Notes under the pieces: model-generated
The model's database searches: none
Told to the model about the DNA's origin: nothing
What the model saw: the letters and a program-made list of their open reading frames with translations, nothing else
Program-made: the position numbers and the translations under genes
In this document: in pieces, positions 1-8,273 of the stretch
Numbering within the stretch: the stretch's first letter is position 1
Layout: each line of letters opens with the position of its first letter
Assembly (NCBI GenBank): GCA_963815185.1
Contig: CAWFGC010000017.1
Coordinates: 48,697 to 112,696 of the forward strand
DNA from: SHZL01 sp963815185
GTDB taxonomy: Bacteria > Pseudomonadota > Gammaproteobacteria > Xanthomonadales > SZUA-36
Length of the DNA: 64,000 bases
Reading direction: 5' to 3'

Positions 1-83
1 AAATGCTGAGCGTGTTCACTGCCAGGGAGCGCAGCCAGTTTGAAGCGCTCCTCAGCCGTCTGGAAAGCCTGTTCAGGAAATGA
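1..83 (+). CDS. C-terminal end of a MarR-like regulator (partial)
   Basis: An open frame enters from the left edge and stops at a TGA at 81-83. The visible residues (MLSVFTARERSQFEALLSRL, then a few more) resemble the C-terminal dimerisation helix of MarR-family repressors, which usually reads like 'vLt.eEr.ql.alL.kL'. No DNA-binding domain is in the window, so the assignment rests on this tail alone. The gene converges on the tryptophanase gene and the two stop codons overlap by about 11 bases. It could also be the helical tail of another protein. Confidence 0.4.
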   Translation, partial: MLSVFTARERSQFEALLSRLESLFRK

Positions 84-1443
84 GCGGCCGCAATCTGCAG
101 GTAAAATGCCGCATCGACGGTGCCTCCCAGACGACTTCGTATCCCTTCAGTGTGTCCCTGGATTTGTAGACTTCTTCGAAGCATTCGATGATGTAGTCCG
201 CATGGCTCTGCGTATAAACACGACGCGGCATGGCCATCCGCACCAGGTCCATGGCAGCCGGTTTCTCCGATCCGTCCGGCTGCCGGCCGAACATCAGGGA
301 ACCGATTTCGACACTGCGTATGCCAGCGGTAACATACAAGGCGACGGCCAGGGCATGTGCGGGAAATTGTAAAGGGGGAATGTGCGGCAGCATTTTTCTG
401 GCGTCGACGAATACCGCGTGACCGCCCGCGGGTTTCATCACCGGAACACCCATTTTGTCGAGGGCGTCGGAAACGTACTTGACCGAGCGGATCCGATAGG
501 CAAGGTAATCCTCATCGACGATTTCTTTCAAGCCCTGGGCGATGCATTCGAGGTCTCGTCCGGACATGCCGCCATAGGTTGGAAAACCTTCCGTCAAAAT
601 GAGCCGGGCCCGCGCCTTGTCAGCCATCTCATCATCATTGAGCGCCAGCCAGCCGCCGATATTGGCAAATGCATCTTTCTTCGCGCTCATCGTCATGCCA
701 TCGGCATAGGAATAAATCTCCTGCACGATCTCTTTTACCGGCTTGTCCGCATAACCCTCTTCGCGCTGTTTGATGAACCAGGCGTTCTCGGCAAACCGGC
801 AGCTATCGATAAACAGGGGTTTGCCGTATTGCTCGCAAAGAGCCCGGGTGCCGCGGATATTTGCCATTGAAACGGGTTGCCCGCCACCCGCGTTGTTGGT
901 GATGGTCAGCATGACCAGCGGAATATTGTCCGTTTCCTTTTCCAGCAAGGCTTCCAGGCGCTGCAGATCCATATTCCCTTTGAACGGGTGTACCGTTGCA
1001 GGATCGAGGCCTTCGGCAATAACCAGATCCAAAGCGAGGACGCCTGCGGCCTCGAAATTACCGCGCGTGGTGTCGAAATGGGTGTTGTTGGGAATGATTT
1101 TTCCCGGGCCGCCGACAATCGAAGTCAAAATGGCTTCCGCAGCCCGGCCCTGGTGGGTGGGAATGACGTGTTTAAACGGCATCAGTTCCTTGACCGCCGC
1201 CTCGAAGCGATAGAACGAAGGCGAGCCGGCATAAGACTCATCGCCCTGCATCAGCGCTGCCCATTGAGCAGTGCTCATTGCCGAGGTGCCCGAATCGGTC
1301 AGCAAATCGATCAGCACATCTTCGGACTTGATCAGGAACAGATTGTAATCCGCCTTTTTGACAATCCGGCGACGCTCCTCTTCGGTGGTCATGCGTATCG
1401 GTTCTACGGATTTGATCCGGAATGGTTCGATGATCGTTTTCAT
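73..1443 (-). CDS. tnaA: Tryptophanase (PLP-dependent beta-eliminating lyase)
   Basis: Cytoplasmic PLP enzyme that splits L-tryptophan into indole, pyruvate and ammonia. The 456 residues match the tryptophanase/tyrosine phenol-lyase family end to end (E. coli TnaA has 471). The PLP-lysine motif SAKKD lies at about residues 253-257. Discriminating positions favour tryptophanase over tyrosine phenol-lyase: FDTT near residue 124 (Asp, where the lyase has Thr), GIRSVEIG (Ile, where the lyase has the substrate-binding Arg), and a C-terminal MRHFT with His where the lyase has Phe. The start is supported by AGGAAAT just upstream of the ATG and by a good sigma70-type promoter at 1486-1514. It is divergent from fhs and convergent with the MarR tail. 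These active-site assignments are from memory of the family; related lyases of unknown specificity remain possible. Confidence 0.9.
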   Translation of the reverse strand: MKTIIEPFRIKSVEPIRMTTEEERRRIVKKADYNLFLIKSEDVLIDLLTDSGTSAMSTAQWAALMQGDESYAGSPSFYRFEAAVKELMPFKHVIPTHQGRAAEAILTSIVGGPGKIIPNNTHFDTTRGNFEAAGVLALDLVIAEGLDPATVHPFKGNMDLQRLEALLEKETDNIPLVMLTITNNAGGGQPVSMANIRGTRALCEQYGKPLFIDSCRFAENAWFIKQREEGYADKPVKEIVQEIYSYADGMTMSAKKDAFANIGGWLALNDDEMADKARARLILTEGFPTYGGMSGRDLECIAQGLKEIVDEDYLAYRIRSVKYVSDALDKMGVPVMKPAGGHAVFVDARKMLPHIPPLQFPAHALAVALYVTAGIRSVEIGSLMFGRQPDGSEKPAAMDLVRMAMPRRVYTQSHADYIIECFEEVYKSRDTLKGYEVVWEAPSMRHFTCRLRPLIS

Positions 1444-1485
1444 GATTTCCTGGCCTTCATTTGCGCTATCGATTTCAGTATCTCC

Positions 1486-1514
1486 ATAATAGTTGCATAT
1501 ATTAATTATTTCAA
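1486..1514 (-). promoter_or_regulatory. Sigma70-like promoter of tnaA
   Basis: On the minus strand, TTGAAA (1514-1509) is separated by exactly 17 bases from TATTAT (1491-1486). The predicted transcription start is near 1479, leaving a 5' leader of only about 35 bases before the ATG at 1443. That is too short for a TnaC-type leader peptide and attenuator. The rest of the 1444-1713 intergenic stretch is AT-rich near the promoter, and I see no other structured element in it. Confidence 0.6.
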
Positions 1515-1713
1515 TATGAAATTAATAAGATGTAGAAGCCACAGGTGACAGTAGTCCCTGCCAATGCGGCCTGATTCCATGCAAAAATGCACATTCCATG
1601 CTGAGAACTACCCATGCAATCCCGGGGATTCCCACCCGCCAATGCCGTCTTGAGCTTCTACGCCGCGACCACTTGTGGTAGAAAGGCTGATCCAAAACCA
1701 GGAAACCCGATCC

Positions 1714-3384
1714 ATGCGCTCAGATCTTGAAATTGCACACGCGGCCAACAAGCTGCCGATTGCCGAGGTGGCCGGCAGGTTGGGAATACCATCGAGCCAA
1801 CTCATTCCGTATGGCCACGACAAGGCCAAAATCGGCTACGAATTTCTCGATAACCTCGACGGCAAACCGGACGGCAAGCTGATACTGGTCACCGGGATTT
1901 CTCCCACTCCTGCTGGTGAAGGCAAGACGACAACCACGGTGGGGCTTGGCGACGGTCTGTGCAAGTTGGGGAAAAAAGCCATTATCTGCCTGCGCGAACC
2001 CAGCCTCGGCCCCTGCTTCGGCATGAAAGGCGGCGCCGCCGGGGGCGGCTATGCCCAGGTCATTCCGATGACCGACATCAACCTTCACTTCACCGGTGAT
2101 TTTCATGCCATCGGCGCTGCCCACAACCTGCTCTCAGCGCTGGTAGACAATCACATTCATTGGGACAACCAACTGAACATCGACCCACGGCGCATTAGCT
2201 GGCGGCGCGTGGTCGACATGAACGACCGCGCGCTGCGCGATATCACCACCGGTCTCGGCGGCCCGGGCAATGGTATCCCGCGCCAGTCCGGCTTCGATAT
2301 TACCGTTGCGTCCGAGATCATGGCCATTTTCTGTCTCGCCAAGGACCTGGACGACCTCAACCACAGGATCGGCAAAATCGTCGTTGGTCAAACGCGCAAA
2401 CTCGAACCCGTCACGGCAAAACAACTGGATGCCGAGGGCGCGTTAACCGCACTGCTGCGGGATGCATTCCAACCCAATATCGTGCAGACCCTGGAGAACA
2501 ATCCCGCGTTCATGCACGGCGGGCCGTTTGCCAACATCGCCCATGGTTGCAATTCGGTGGTGGCAACCAGGACCGCGCTGAAACTGGCGGACTACGTCGT
2601 CACCGAGGCGGGCTTCGGCGCGGATCTTGGCGCGGAGAAATTCTTCGACATCAAATGCCGCAAAGCCGGCCTGCACCCAGACGCCGTCGTTCTGGTTGCA
2701 ACCACCAGGGCATTGAAGATGCACGGCGGCGTTGCCAGGGAAAATCTGGGCGAAGAAAATGTCGGCGCGGTACTGAAGGGCTGTAAGAACTTGGGCCGCC
2801 ATATCAGAAACATCGGCCAATTCGGGGTACCGGTCACGGTGGCCATCAATCACTTCACCTCGGACACCGGGGCCGAGCACGCGGCGATACAGAAATTCTG
2901 TGCCGACCTGGGCGTTGCGTGCACCATCTCTTCGCACTGGGAGAACGGCAGCCAGGGCGCCCTGAAACTGGCCGAGTGCGTGGCCGACATGATCGAGCAT
3001 CAAAAAGCGCAGTTCCGCACCTTATACGACGATGACATGCGCCTGTGGGACAAGGCCCGGCACATCGCGCGAACGATTTACGGTGCAGAAGACATCATCG
3101 CCGACAAGAAGGTCCGGGCTCAGTTCACCCAACTGGAACAGGCAGGTTACGGTCATTTCCCCGTGTGCATGGCGAAGACGCAGTACAGTTTTTCCACCGA
3201 CCCGCTGCTGCTGGGCGCACCCAGCGGCCACGAAGTCCCCATCCGGGAGATTCGCCTGGCTGCCGGCGCCGAGTTCGTGGTCGTGATCTGCGGTGAAATC
3301 ATGACCATGCCGGGCCTGCCGCGAAAACCGTCTTCGGAAAGCATCCACGTCAACCGCAACAAGGATATCGAAGGCTTGTTCTAG
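1714..3384 (+). CDS. fhs: Formate--tetrahydrofolate ligase
   Basis: ATP-dependent enzyme that interconverts formate plus THF and 10-formyl-THF, in the cytoplasm. The 556 residues equal the family's usual length. The nucleotide-binding loop TPAGEGKTTT lies at residues 65-74, followed by the conserved stretch with MKGGAAGGGYAQV and further on NIAHGCNS. The ATG at 1714 (MRSDLEIAHA) is preferred over a possible in-frame start at 1675, because AGGAAA sits about 8 bases upstream and family members begin with this sequence. Next to MetF-like and MttB-like genes, its likely role is to turn methyl-derived C1 units into formate with ATP gain, or the reverse to feed biosynthesis. It converges on the MetF-like gene, with a REP-like palindrome between them. 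Confidence 0.97.
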   Translation: MRSDLEIAHAANKLPIAEVAGRLGIPSSQLIPYGHDKAKIGYEFLDNLDGKPDGKLILVTGISPTPAGEGKTTTTVGLGDGLCKLGKKAIICLREPSLGPCFGMKGGAAGGGYAQVIPMTDINLHFTGDFHAIGAAHNLLSALVDNHIHWDNQLNIDPRRISWRRVVDMNDRALRDITTGLGGPGNGIPRQSGFDITVASEIMAIFCLAKDLDDLNHRIGKIVVGQTRKLEPVTAKQLDAEGALTALLRDAFQPNIVQTLENNPAFMHGGPFANIAHGCNSVVATRTALKLADYVVTEAGFGADLGAEKFFDIKCRKAGLHPDAVVLVATTRALKMHGGVARENLGEENVGAVLKGCKNLGRHIRNIGQFGVPVTVAINHFTSDTGAEHAAIQKFCADLGVACTISSHWENGSQGALKLAECVADMIEHQKAQFRTLYDDDMRLWDKARHIARTIYGAEDIIADKKVRAQFTQLEQAGYGHFPVCMAKTQYSFSTDPLLLGAPSGHEVPIREIRLAAGAEFVVVICGEIMTMPGLPRKPSSESIHVNRNKDIEGLF

Positions 3385-3394
3385 GGCTAGAACT

Positions 3395-3446
3395 GGGGTC
3401 AGAGTAAAGGGTCAGAATATCAATTCTGACCCTTTACTCTGACCCC
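3395..3446. repeat. REP-like palindrome with 24-bp perfect arms
   Basis: Arms 3395-3418 and 3423-3446 are exact reverse complements around a 4-base loop. Each arm carries GGGGTCAGAGTAAA followed by GGTCAGAAT. The same core recurs at 23458-23530. The element lies between the convergent fhs and MetF-like genes, and would form a strong hairpin in either transcript, so it may also end transcription. The stop codon of the minus-strand gene lies inside it. Its form resembles REP elements mobilised by RAYT (Y1) transposases; no such transposase is in the window. Confidence 0.8.
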
Positions 3447-4329
3447 AACTCTGCTGCCTGAGGCCGGAAGCGGCGATGGCTTCCCGGATGATTTCGGGAT
3501 CGCCCGTGGTCATCAGGTTGACGCCGGATACACCTGGAATTTCCGCGATTTCCCGCATTGATTCCGCACAAATTTCGATGCCTTCGCGTTGCGGGTCCGC
3601 CGCGTCCTCAAGGCGTTTGATCACCTCATCAGGTATGCGCGAACCACTGAGATTCTTTTTCAGCCATTTTGCCGTCACCGCCGATGGCAGCGGCGTCAGT
3701 GTGACCATCACCGAATACTTCCAGGTCATGCGTGTATCGACCAGGCTCTTCATATACTGGCGCAGGATACCCAGGTTGAAACAGAGCTGCGTCTGCAAAA
3801 ACCGCGCGCCTGCAATGGACCTTTTCTGCAACGATAGCGCTTGCCATCCGTGGGCCGGCCTGAAGGCCCGGGCGCTAATACCGATGAAAAACTCCCTGTT
3901 TGGTTCCGGCTGTTCCGATGCCGACAGCCCGGCCGCTAATGCAACCAGTTCGCGGCCGGAAACATCGAATATCATCCTGGCATTCACCGGGTGCTCTTTA
4001 GGAATCTTGTGGCCATGCGTCAGCAGCACGCTGGTCACGCCCAATGCCTGCAGCCCAAGCAAGTCGCTTTGCAGCGCAATCCGGTTGCGGTCCCGGCAGG
4101 TCAGGACGGGGATGGGGTCGACACCGTGCTGCAAGACCAGGCTGGCGGCCGCCACGGCGGACATCTGTACCCAGGCCCAGGGATTGTCGGTAACCTGAAC
4201 GCCGTCCACCCAGGGCCCCAACAGCTCGAGCTGGCGCGCGACATCCTTCGCCGTGGAATTGCCCTGCAGCGTCAGGTCGGCAGTAATCGTGAATGCTTCG
4301 CTCTGAATGGCTTCACGGAATGTCCTCAT
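3412..4329 (-). CDS. Divergent methylenetetrahydrofolate reductase-like protein
   Basis: A 305-residue MetF-type TIM barrel by overall pattern: an N-terminal strand FTITADLTLQG, then VTDNPWAWV, the conserved VLTCRDRNR segment that binds flavin and folate in the family, and VLLTHGHKIP. MetF interconverts methylene-THF and methyl-THF. Two family positions look altered: the usual Glu of the first strand is Asp (TADL), and the usual L(R/T)GD loop reads LTHGH. It may therefore be a specialised paralogue, or a subunit working with the MttB-like methyltransferase. The ATG at 4329 is preferred over a TTG at 4374. The last 11 or so codons and the stop come from the REP-like palindrome, so the native C-terminus has been replaced or extended. 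It is divergent from the MttB-family gene. Confidence 0.7.
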   Translation of the reverse strand: MRTFREAIQSEAFTITADLTLQGNSTAKDVARQLELLGPWVDGVQVTDNPWAWVQMSAVAAASLVLQHGVDPIPVLTCRDRNRIALQSDLLGLQALGVTSVLLTHGHKIPKEHPVNARMIFDVSGRELVALAAGLSASEQPEPNREFFIGISARAFRPAHGWQALSLQKRSIAGARFLQTQLCFNLGILRQYMKSLVDTRMTWKYSVMVTLTPLPSAVTAKWLKKNLSGSRIPDEVIKRLEDAADPQREGIEICAESMREIAEIPGVSGVNLMTTGDPEIIREAIAASGLRQQSWGQSKGSELIF

Positions 4330-4471
4330 CGCATGCGGCCCCAATTTTCGCAAAGCAAGGCAGTGTGCTGGCAATGGCTATGGTCTGATGCTTTTATCAA
4401 TGGTGTGGCCCCGGGCTCTGACCGCGGCACAGTATCATGCGTGCCGCTGTTTGCCGCAAGCAGCTTGTATT

Positions 4472-4499
4472 TTGCCCACCGCACGGCAGGACGTATGAT
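4472..4499 (+). promoter_or_regulatory. Possible promoter of the MttB-family gene
   Basis: TTGCCC (4472-4477) is followed after 16 bases by TATGAT (4494-4499), about 35 bases upstream of the ATG at 4535. The match is moderate. The 205-base divergent region shows no other clear signal. Confidence 0.35.
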
Positions 4500-4534
4500 G
4501 CTCATTCCTTTCACAGCCCGTTCACCGGTGCCAT

Positions 4535-6061
4535 ATGGTCAGACGAGGACAAAGACCTTCCCGCGACAGGCCATCCGGCCGGACGATTTCGCAGCTAAGC
4601 TGGCGCGAAATTCGCAATCCCTATGCGCCGCTCGAGGTGTTGAGCGCCGACCAGGTCGAGCACATCCATCTCGCCTCCCTCGATGTGCTCGAACAGCAGG
4701 GGATGCGCATTCTGCACAGTGAGGCAAGGCGCTTGCTGGCCGCGGCCGGCGCCACGGTCGACGAGGAAACCCGGATGGTTCGTTTCGACCGCGGCCTGGT
4801 GATGGAGAAACTGGCCCTGGCTCCTGCCGAAATGACTTTGCATGCCCGCAACCCGGCAAAGAATTTTACGCTGGGCGGAAACCGGATTGCTTTCACCTCG
4901 GTGGGCGGGCCCGCTTACTGCAGCGATCTCGATCGCGGCAGGCGGCGCGGCTCATTCGAGGATGTCTGTGACTACATCAAGCTGGTGCAGAGCCTGGACA
5001 TCATTCATCAGGAAGGCGGCGGCCCGTTTGAAACCATCGAACTGCCGGCCGAGACCCGGCACCTGGACCTTTACCACGCGCAGATTCGACTGCTGGACAA
5101 AAACTGGCAACCCATTGCCCTCGGCCGTGACCGCGCGATCGATGCGATCAACATGGCCTGCCTGGGCCTGGGTATGAATCCGGCCGAATTGGCAGCAAAG
5201 CCCGCCCTGTTTGCCATCATCAATACCAATTCGCCGCTGCAGCTCGATATCCCGATGGCGGAGGGCTTGATCGAGATGGCCAGGGCCGGCCAGGTGGTCT
5301 GCATTACACCGTTCACTTTGGCCGGCGCGATGGCGCCGATTACGCTGGCGGGTGCGCTGACCCAGCAAAACGCCGAAGCACTGGCCGGCATCACGCTGGC
5401 GCAGGTGGTCAAACCGCACTGTCCTGTGGTCTATGGTGCCTTCACCACCAATGTCGACATGAAATCCGGCGCGCCGGCTTTCGGCACGCCGGAATACGCC
5501 AAGGCTGTGCAGGCCGGCGGGCAACTGGCACGGCGTTATCAATTACCGTTCCGCTCCAGCAACACCACCTCGGCCAATTGTGTCGATGCGCAGGCGGTAT
5601 ACGAAAGCGCGACGTCGCTGTGGGCGGCGGTCAGCGGCCATGCCAACATGATCGTCCACGCCGCAGGATGGCTGGAAGGCGGCTTGACCGCGTCCTTCGA
5701 AAAGCTGATCGTAGATGCAGAAATGCTGCAAGGCATGGCTGAATACCTGCGGCCGTTAGAGGTCACTACCGAAACCCTTGCCCTTGAGGCCATCAGGGAA
5801 GTGGGTCCGGGCGGGCACTATTTCAGCGCGGCGCACACCATGGCGCGCTACGAAACCGCCTTTTACCAGCCCATGCTTTCCGACCGGCAGAACTATGAGC
5901 GCTGGCATGGCGCCGGCGCGGAGGACACCGTGCACCGCGCCAACCGTATCTGGAAACAGCTATTGGCCGATTACCAGCAGCCACCGCTCGATGCGGCCAT
6001 CGACGAAGCGCTGGCGGATTATGTCACCAGGCGGAAGAACGGCATGCCTGCTGAACAATAG
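4535..6061 (+). CDS. MttB-family (non-pyrrolysine) amine:corrinoid methyltransferase
   Basis: Member of the trimethylamine methyltransferase family, which moves a methyl group from a methylated (often quaternary) amine to the cobalt of a corrinoid protein. The 508 residues have an Arg-rich start, the segment PLEVLSADQVEHIH, a TIM-barrel body, and a C-terminal GGHYFSAAHTMARYETAFY followed by a short helix, all typical of the family. The frame is open throughout with no in-frame amber codon, so it is not the pyrrolysine-containing trimethylamine enzyme. Relatives act on glycine betaine, proline betaine, carnitine or gamma-butyrobetaine, and the substrate here cannot be told. The likely partner is the corrinoid protein at 8274-8966, with MetF/Fhs as the downstream C1 route. 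Confidence 0.88.
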   Translation: MVRRGQRPSRDRPSGRTISQLSWREIRNPYAPLEVLSADQVEHIHLASLDVLEQQGMRILHSEARRLLAAAGATVDEETRMVRFDRGLVMEKLALAPAEMTLHARNPAKNFTLGGNRIAFTSVGGPAYCSDLDRGRRRGSFEDVCDYIKLVQSLDIIHQEGGGPFETIELPAETRHLDLYHAQIRLLDKNWQPIALGRDRAIDAINMACLGLGMNPAELAAKPALFAIINTNSPLQLDIPMAEGLIEMARAGQVVCITPFTLAGAMAPITLAGALTQQNAEALAGITLAQVVKPHCPVVYGAFTTNVDMKSGAPAFGTPEYAKAVQAGGQLARRYQLPFRSSNTTSANCVDAQAVYESATSLWAAVSGHANMIVHAAGWLEGGLTASFEKLIVDAEMLQGMAEYLRPLEVTTETLALEAIREVGPGGHYFSAAHTMARYETAFYQPMLSDRQNYERWHGAGAEDTVHRANRIWKQLLADYQQPPLDAAIDEALADYVTRRKNGMPAEQ

Positions 6062-6224
6062 CCATTGCGGCTCAGAATCCCGTCACCTCCGGAGCCAGAC
6101 CCGATTGAATATTTTCATGCAGTGGCCTACAGTCAGGATGTAGACAGTTATGAGGCGCACCCAGGCGGTCCGGCACTACCCCCGCCGACGTCGCTGCCAA
6201 TCCCCTCTTCACAGGAGAGCAGAC

Positions 6225-7289
6225 ATGGAATTCGACATCAAAAAAACGATTGAACTGACAAAAGGCGGATTGCTCGATCGCCAAAACACCTGGCAGTCCT
6301 ACCTGGCGGGTAATCCGACCTGGATACAAACAGCCACGGTGCTTACCGGGCCATTGCTGCTGGCCAATGTTGTTCTGACCGTGATTTTTTCGCGCATGAC
6401 CGGGGGCTATTATTCCCTTGGCTACGGCTCCAATTTCTTCATGGCGCTGATCATGGGCGTCGTCATGGCGGTGATCGGATTTGCAGTGGGTGCCCTGGTG
6501 TTCAGTTTCCTGGCGGGGACTTTTGGCGGCAAGCAAAATTTCGACCGGTCGTTCGCGGCTTTTTCGCTGGCCTCGATTCCGGCACTGCTGGCCGGTATCG
6601 TCGGCGCGTTGATACCCGTCGTTGGCATCGTCATCTCGCTGGCCGGCGGCATCGCCTCGCTGGTGTTTCTATACCAGGTGATGCCGCTTGCGCTCGACGT
6701 ACCCGACGATAAGCGCACCGTGCACTTCGTGGCCAGCATCGTCACGCTGATTGTGATCAATTTCATCGTCGGAACCACGCTGGGTGTGGGCACGATGTCG
6801 CGCAGCATGAGCAACCCGGGCGCCAGCAACGCCCCGGTCAGCAGCACGGTGGGTTCGGGCATGCTCGGTGAGATGGCACGGCAGGGTCAGTTGATGGAAG
6901 CGGCCAAAGGTGACACATTTGATCCGCCCTCCGATGGCATGCTGACTGACAGTCAAGTCGTGAAACTGATCGGCACGTTGAAGAAAACCCGCGCCGCACA
7001 GGAACAGTACGCCGCAAAGATGAACAAGCTGAGCGAGGAAATGAAAGACAAGGAAAAGGCTTCGCCGGCCGACGTCGCGCGCCTGTATTCCGGTATTGGC
7101 GGGGCGCTGGGCGCCAACAACGCAGAAATGGAAGTGGTCAAAACCGCTGGGGGTAACTGGGCGGAACACGTCTGGGTCAGGAACCAGCTACATATCGCGA
7201 TGCTCCAGCAAGGTGAGGGATCCAAGGCCATAGAGCATAACTACGGCCTCTATCAGGCGCATCAGGAGGAACTCGACGAGTTGTTGTGA
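6225..7289 (+). CDS. YIP1-family inner-membrane protein
   Basis: A 354-residue protein with about five hydrophobic segments between residues 35 and 195, in the arrangement of the Yip1 domain (for example GLLDRQNTWQSYL before the first segment, and repeated Ala/Gly/Ile-rich helices). A soluble C-terminal part of about 150 residues, rich in Lys, Glu and Gln, is probably helical. The start is fixed by AGGAG at 6213-6217 upstream of the ATG. It follows the MttB-family gene on the same strand after 163 bases and is convergent with the small gene at 7357-7659. Function is unknown, and a link to the methyltransferase system is only positional. Confidence 0.75.
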   Translation: MEFDIKKTIELTKGGLLDRQNTWQSYLAGNPTWIQTATVLTGPLLLANVVLTVIFSRMTGGYYSLGYGSNFFMALIMGVVMAVIGFAVGALVFSFLAGTFGGKQNFDRSFAAFSLASIPALLAGIVGALIPVVGIVISLAGGIASLVFLYQVMPLALDVPDDKRTVHFVASIVTLIVINFIVGTTLGVGTMSRSMSNPGASNAPVSSTVGSGMLGEMARQGQLMEAAKGDTFDPPSDGMLTDSQVVKLIGTLKKTRAAQEQYAAKMNKLSEEMKDKEKASPADVARLYSGIGGALGANNAEMEVVKTAGGNWAEHVWVRNQLHIAMLQQGEGSKAIEHNYGLYQAHQEELDELL

Positions 7290-7356
7290 GTCTGGAAGTC
7301 AGGGTCTAAGCGTTGAGATTGGTGCGATTGGACTTGGGACTGTGTTCTAAGGTTTC

Positions 7357-7659
7357 CTAATCGGATTTCACCAACCCACCCGCCTTGGTCAAGGCCTCGA
7401 GCACGTCCGGCGGAAATTTGGCTTCGAGTGTGCTTGCGGTTTGATCGACGGCCTGCTCCAGATCGCCGTCAAACGTACTGCTCTCGCGGCGCCATTCCTC
7501 AAGGTAGGCATGGCTGGATCCTTTACCGGCCCGCATGGCCGCTCGGTCAATGGCCACTGCGAACCGATCGGGCAAAACTTTCTTGCAGCGCACTCGTCCC
7601 TGTTGGCCGATCACCTGCGCCGGGATGTCGCGCCAGAAAATGACCGTCAGCTTGCCCAT
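7357..7659 (-). CDS. Small 'virulence factor' (PF13769-like) protein
   Basis: A 100-residue soluble protein beginning with FWRDIPAQVIGQQG and continuing RVLPDRFAVAIDRAAMRAG-like sequence (here KKVLPDRFAVAIDRAAMRAG). I recognise this as the conserved family named 'virulence factor' in Pfam, which in many aerobic proteobacteria sits beside metF, corrinoid protein and DUF1638 genes. No catalytic motif is evident. It is the last gene of the long minus-strand run, 2 bases downstream of the DUF1638 gene, so the two are probably translated together. The neighbourhood suggests a role in corrinoid or folate methyl transfer rather than virulence. Confidence 0.72.
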   Translation of the reverse strand: MGKLTVIFWRDIPAQVIGQQGRVRCKKVLPDRFAVAIDRAAMRAGKGSSHAYLEEWRRESSTFDGDLEQAVDQTASTLEAKFPPDVLEALTKAGGLVKSD

Positions 7660-7661
7660 AT

Positions 7662-8258
7662 TCAGTTGGCAGCCACCACGTGTTGCAAAGCGCGAGTCAA
7701 AGGCTGGTCGCCGAGGAAACGATACTCGAAGGCCAGTCCCAGAAAGCTTGCGTGCTCGCGAGCCAGGGACTGCAGTTTCGGTGACTCCGTCTGGGCCAGG
7801 TAAACGACCCGGCGGTAGTTGCCAAAATACTGCGGCAGCAGTTGCGGGTGACGGTCCAGGCCCAGCCCGACGACAACCAGGCGCTGGAAATGGGTCACCA
7901 GGAAATCGGTCAGGTAAAAGCTGCCGGGCTCCTCATCCGTCAGTTGTTCGAAGGCCTCACTGCCGATAAAAAATTCATAGCAGTGCGCGCCCGGCAAACG
8001 TTCGATCCCCTGCTTTGCCAGCATCCGGTCCAGTGCGCCGCCGGTTCCGCAGTCGCCGTAGGCGACGAAAATGATTTCATAGCGAGCCCTGTTTTCTTCA
8101 ATGACGCGTTCGACTGCAGCGGTGATTAGCTCAGGCCGGTTGTGCAATTGCGGCGGCAGGCACTGAAAATCCATGTGCGCCCAGCGGTTGGCGCGCGTGG
8201 TGCGCACCAGTTCCCGCGCGATGGCGCCGCAGGCAATCACCAGCACAGGCGGTTGCAT
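7662..8258 (-). CDS. DUF1638 protein
   Basis: A 198-residue cytoplasmic protein matching the DUF1638 pattern: an N-terminal VIACGAIARELV, a central IIFVAYGDCGTGGALDRML, then GAHCYEFFIGSEAF. Conserved Cys residues (ACGA, GDCGT, HCYEF) could bind a metal or corrinoid; this is inference. DUF1638 genes commonly sit with MttB-family methyltransferases and corrinoid proteins, as here. The gene lies 15 bases downstream of the corrinoid-protein gene and 2 bases upstream of the PF13769 gene, so it is almost certainly co-transcribed with them. Possible roles are corrinoid insertion, reactivation or a second methyl-transfer half-reaction; none can be shown from sequence. Confidence 0.82.
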   Translation of the reverse strand: MQPPVLVIACGAIARELVRTTRANRWAHMDFQCLPPQLHNRPELITAAVERVIEENRARYEIIFVAYGDCGTGGALDRMLAKQGIERLPGAHCYEFFIGSEAFEQLTDEEPGSFYLTDFLVTHFQRLVVVGLGLDRHPQLLPQYFGNYRRVVYLAQTESPKLQSLAREHASFLGLAFEYRFLGDQPLTRALQHVVAAN

Positions 8259-8273
8259 TTCAACAAACCCGCA

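Noticed and set aside
1444..1713. TnaC-type leader peptide
   Set aside because: The predicted tnaA leader is about 35 bases, and no Trp-containing short frame with a ribosome site precedes the gene.
4535..6061. Pyrrolysine (amber codon) in the MttB-family gene
   Set aside because: The frame is open to a TAG stop only after the family's C-terminal end, and family sequence is continuous without an internal TAG.
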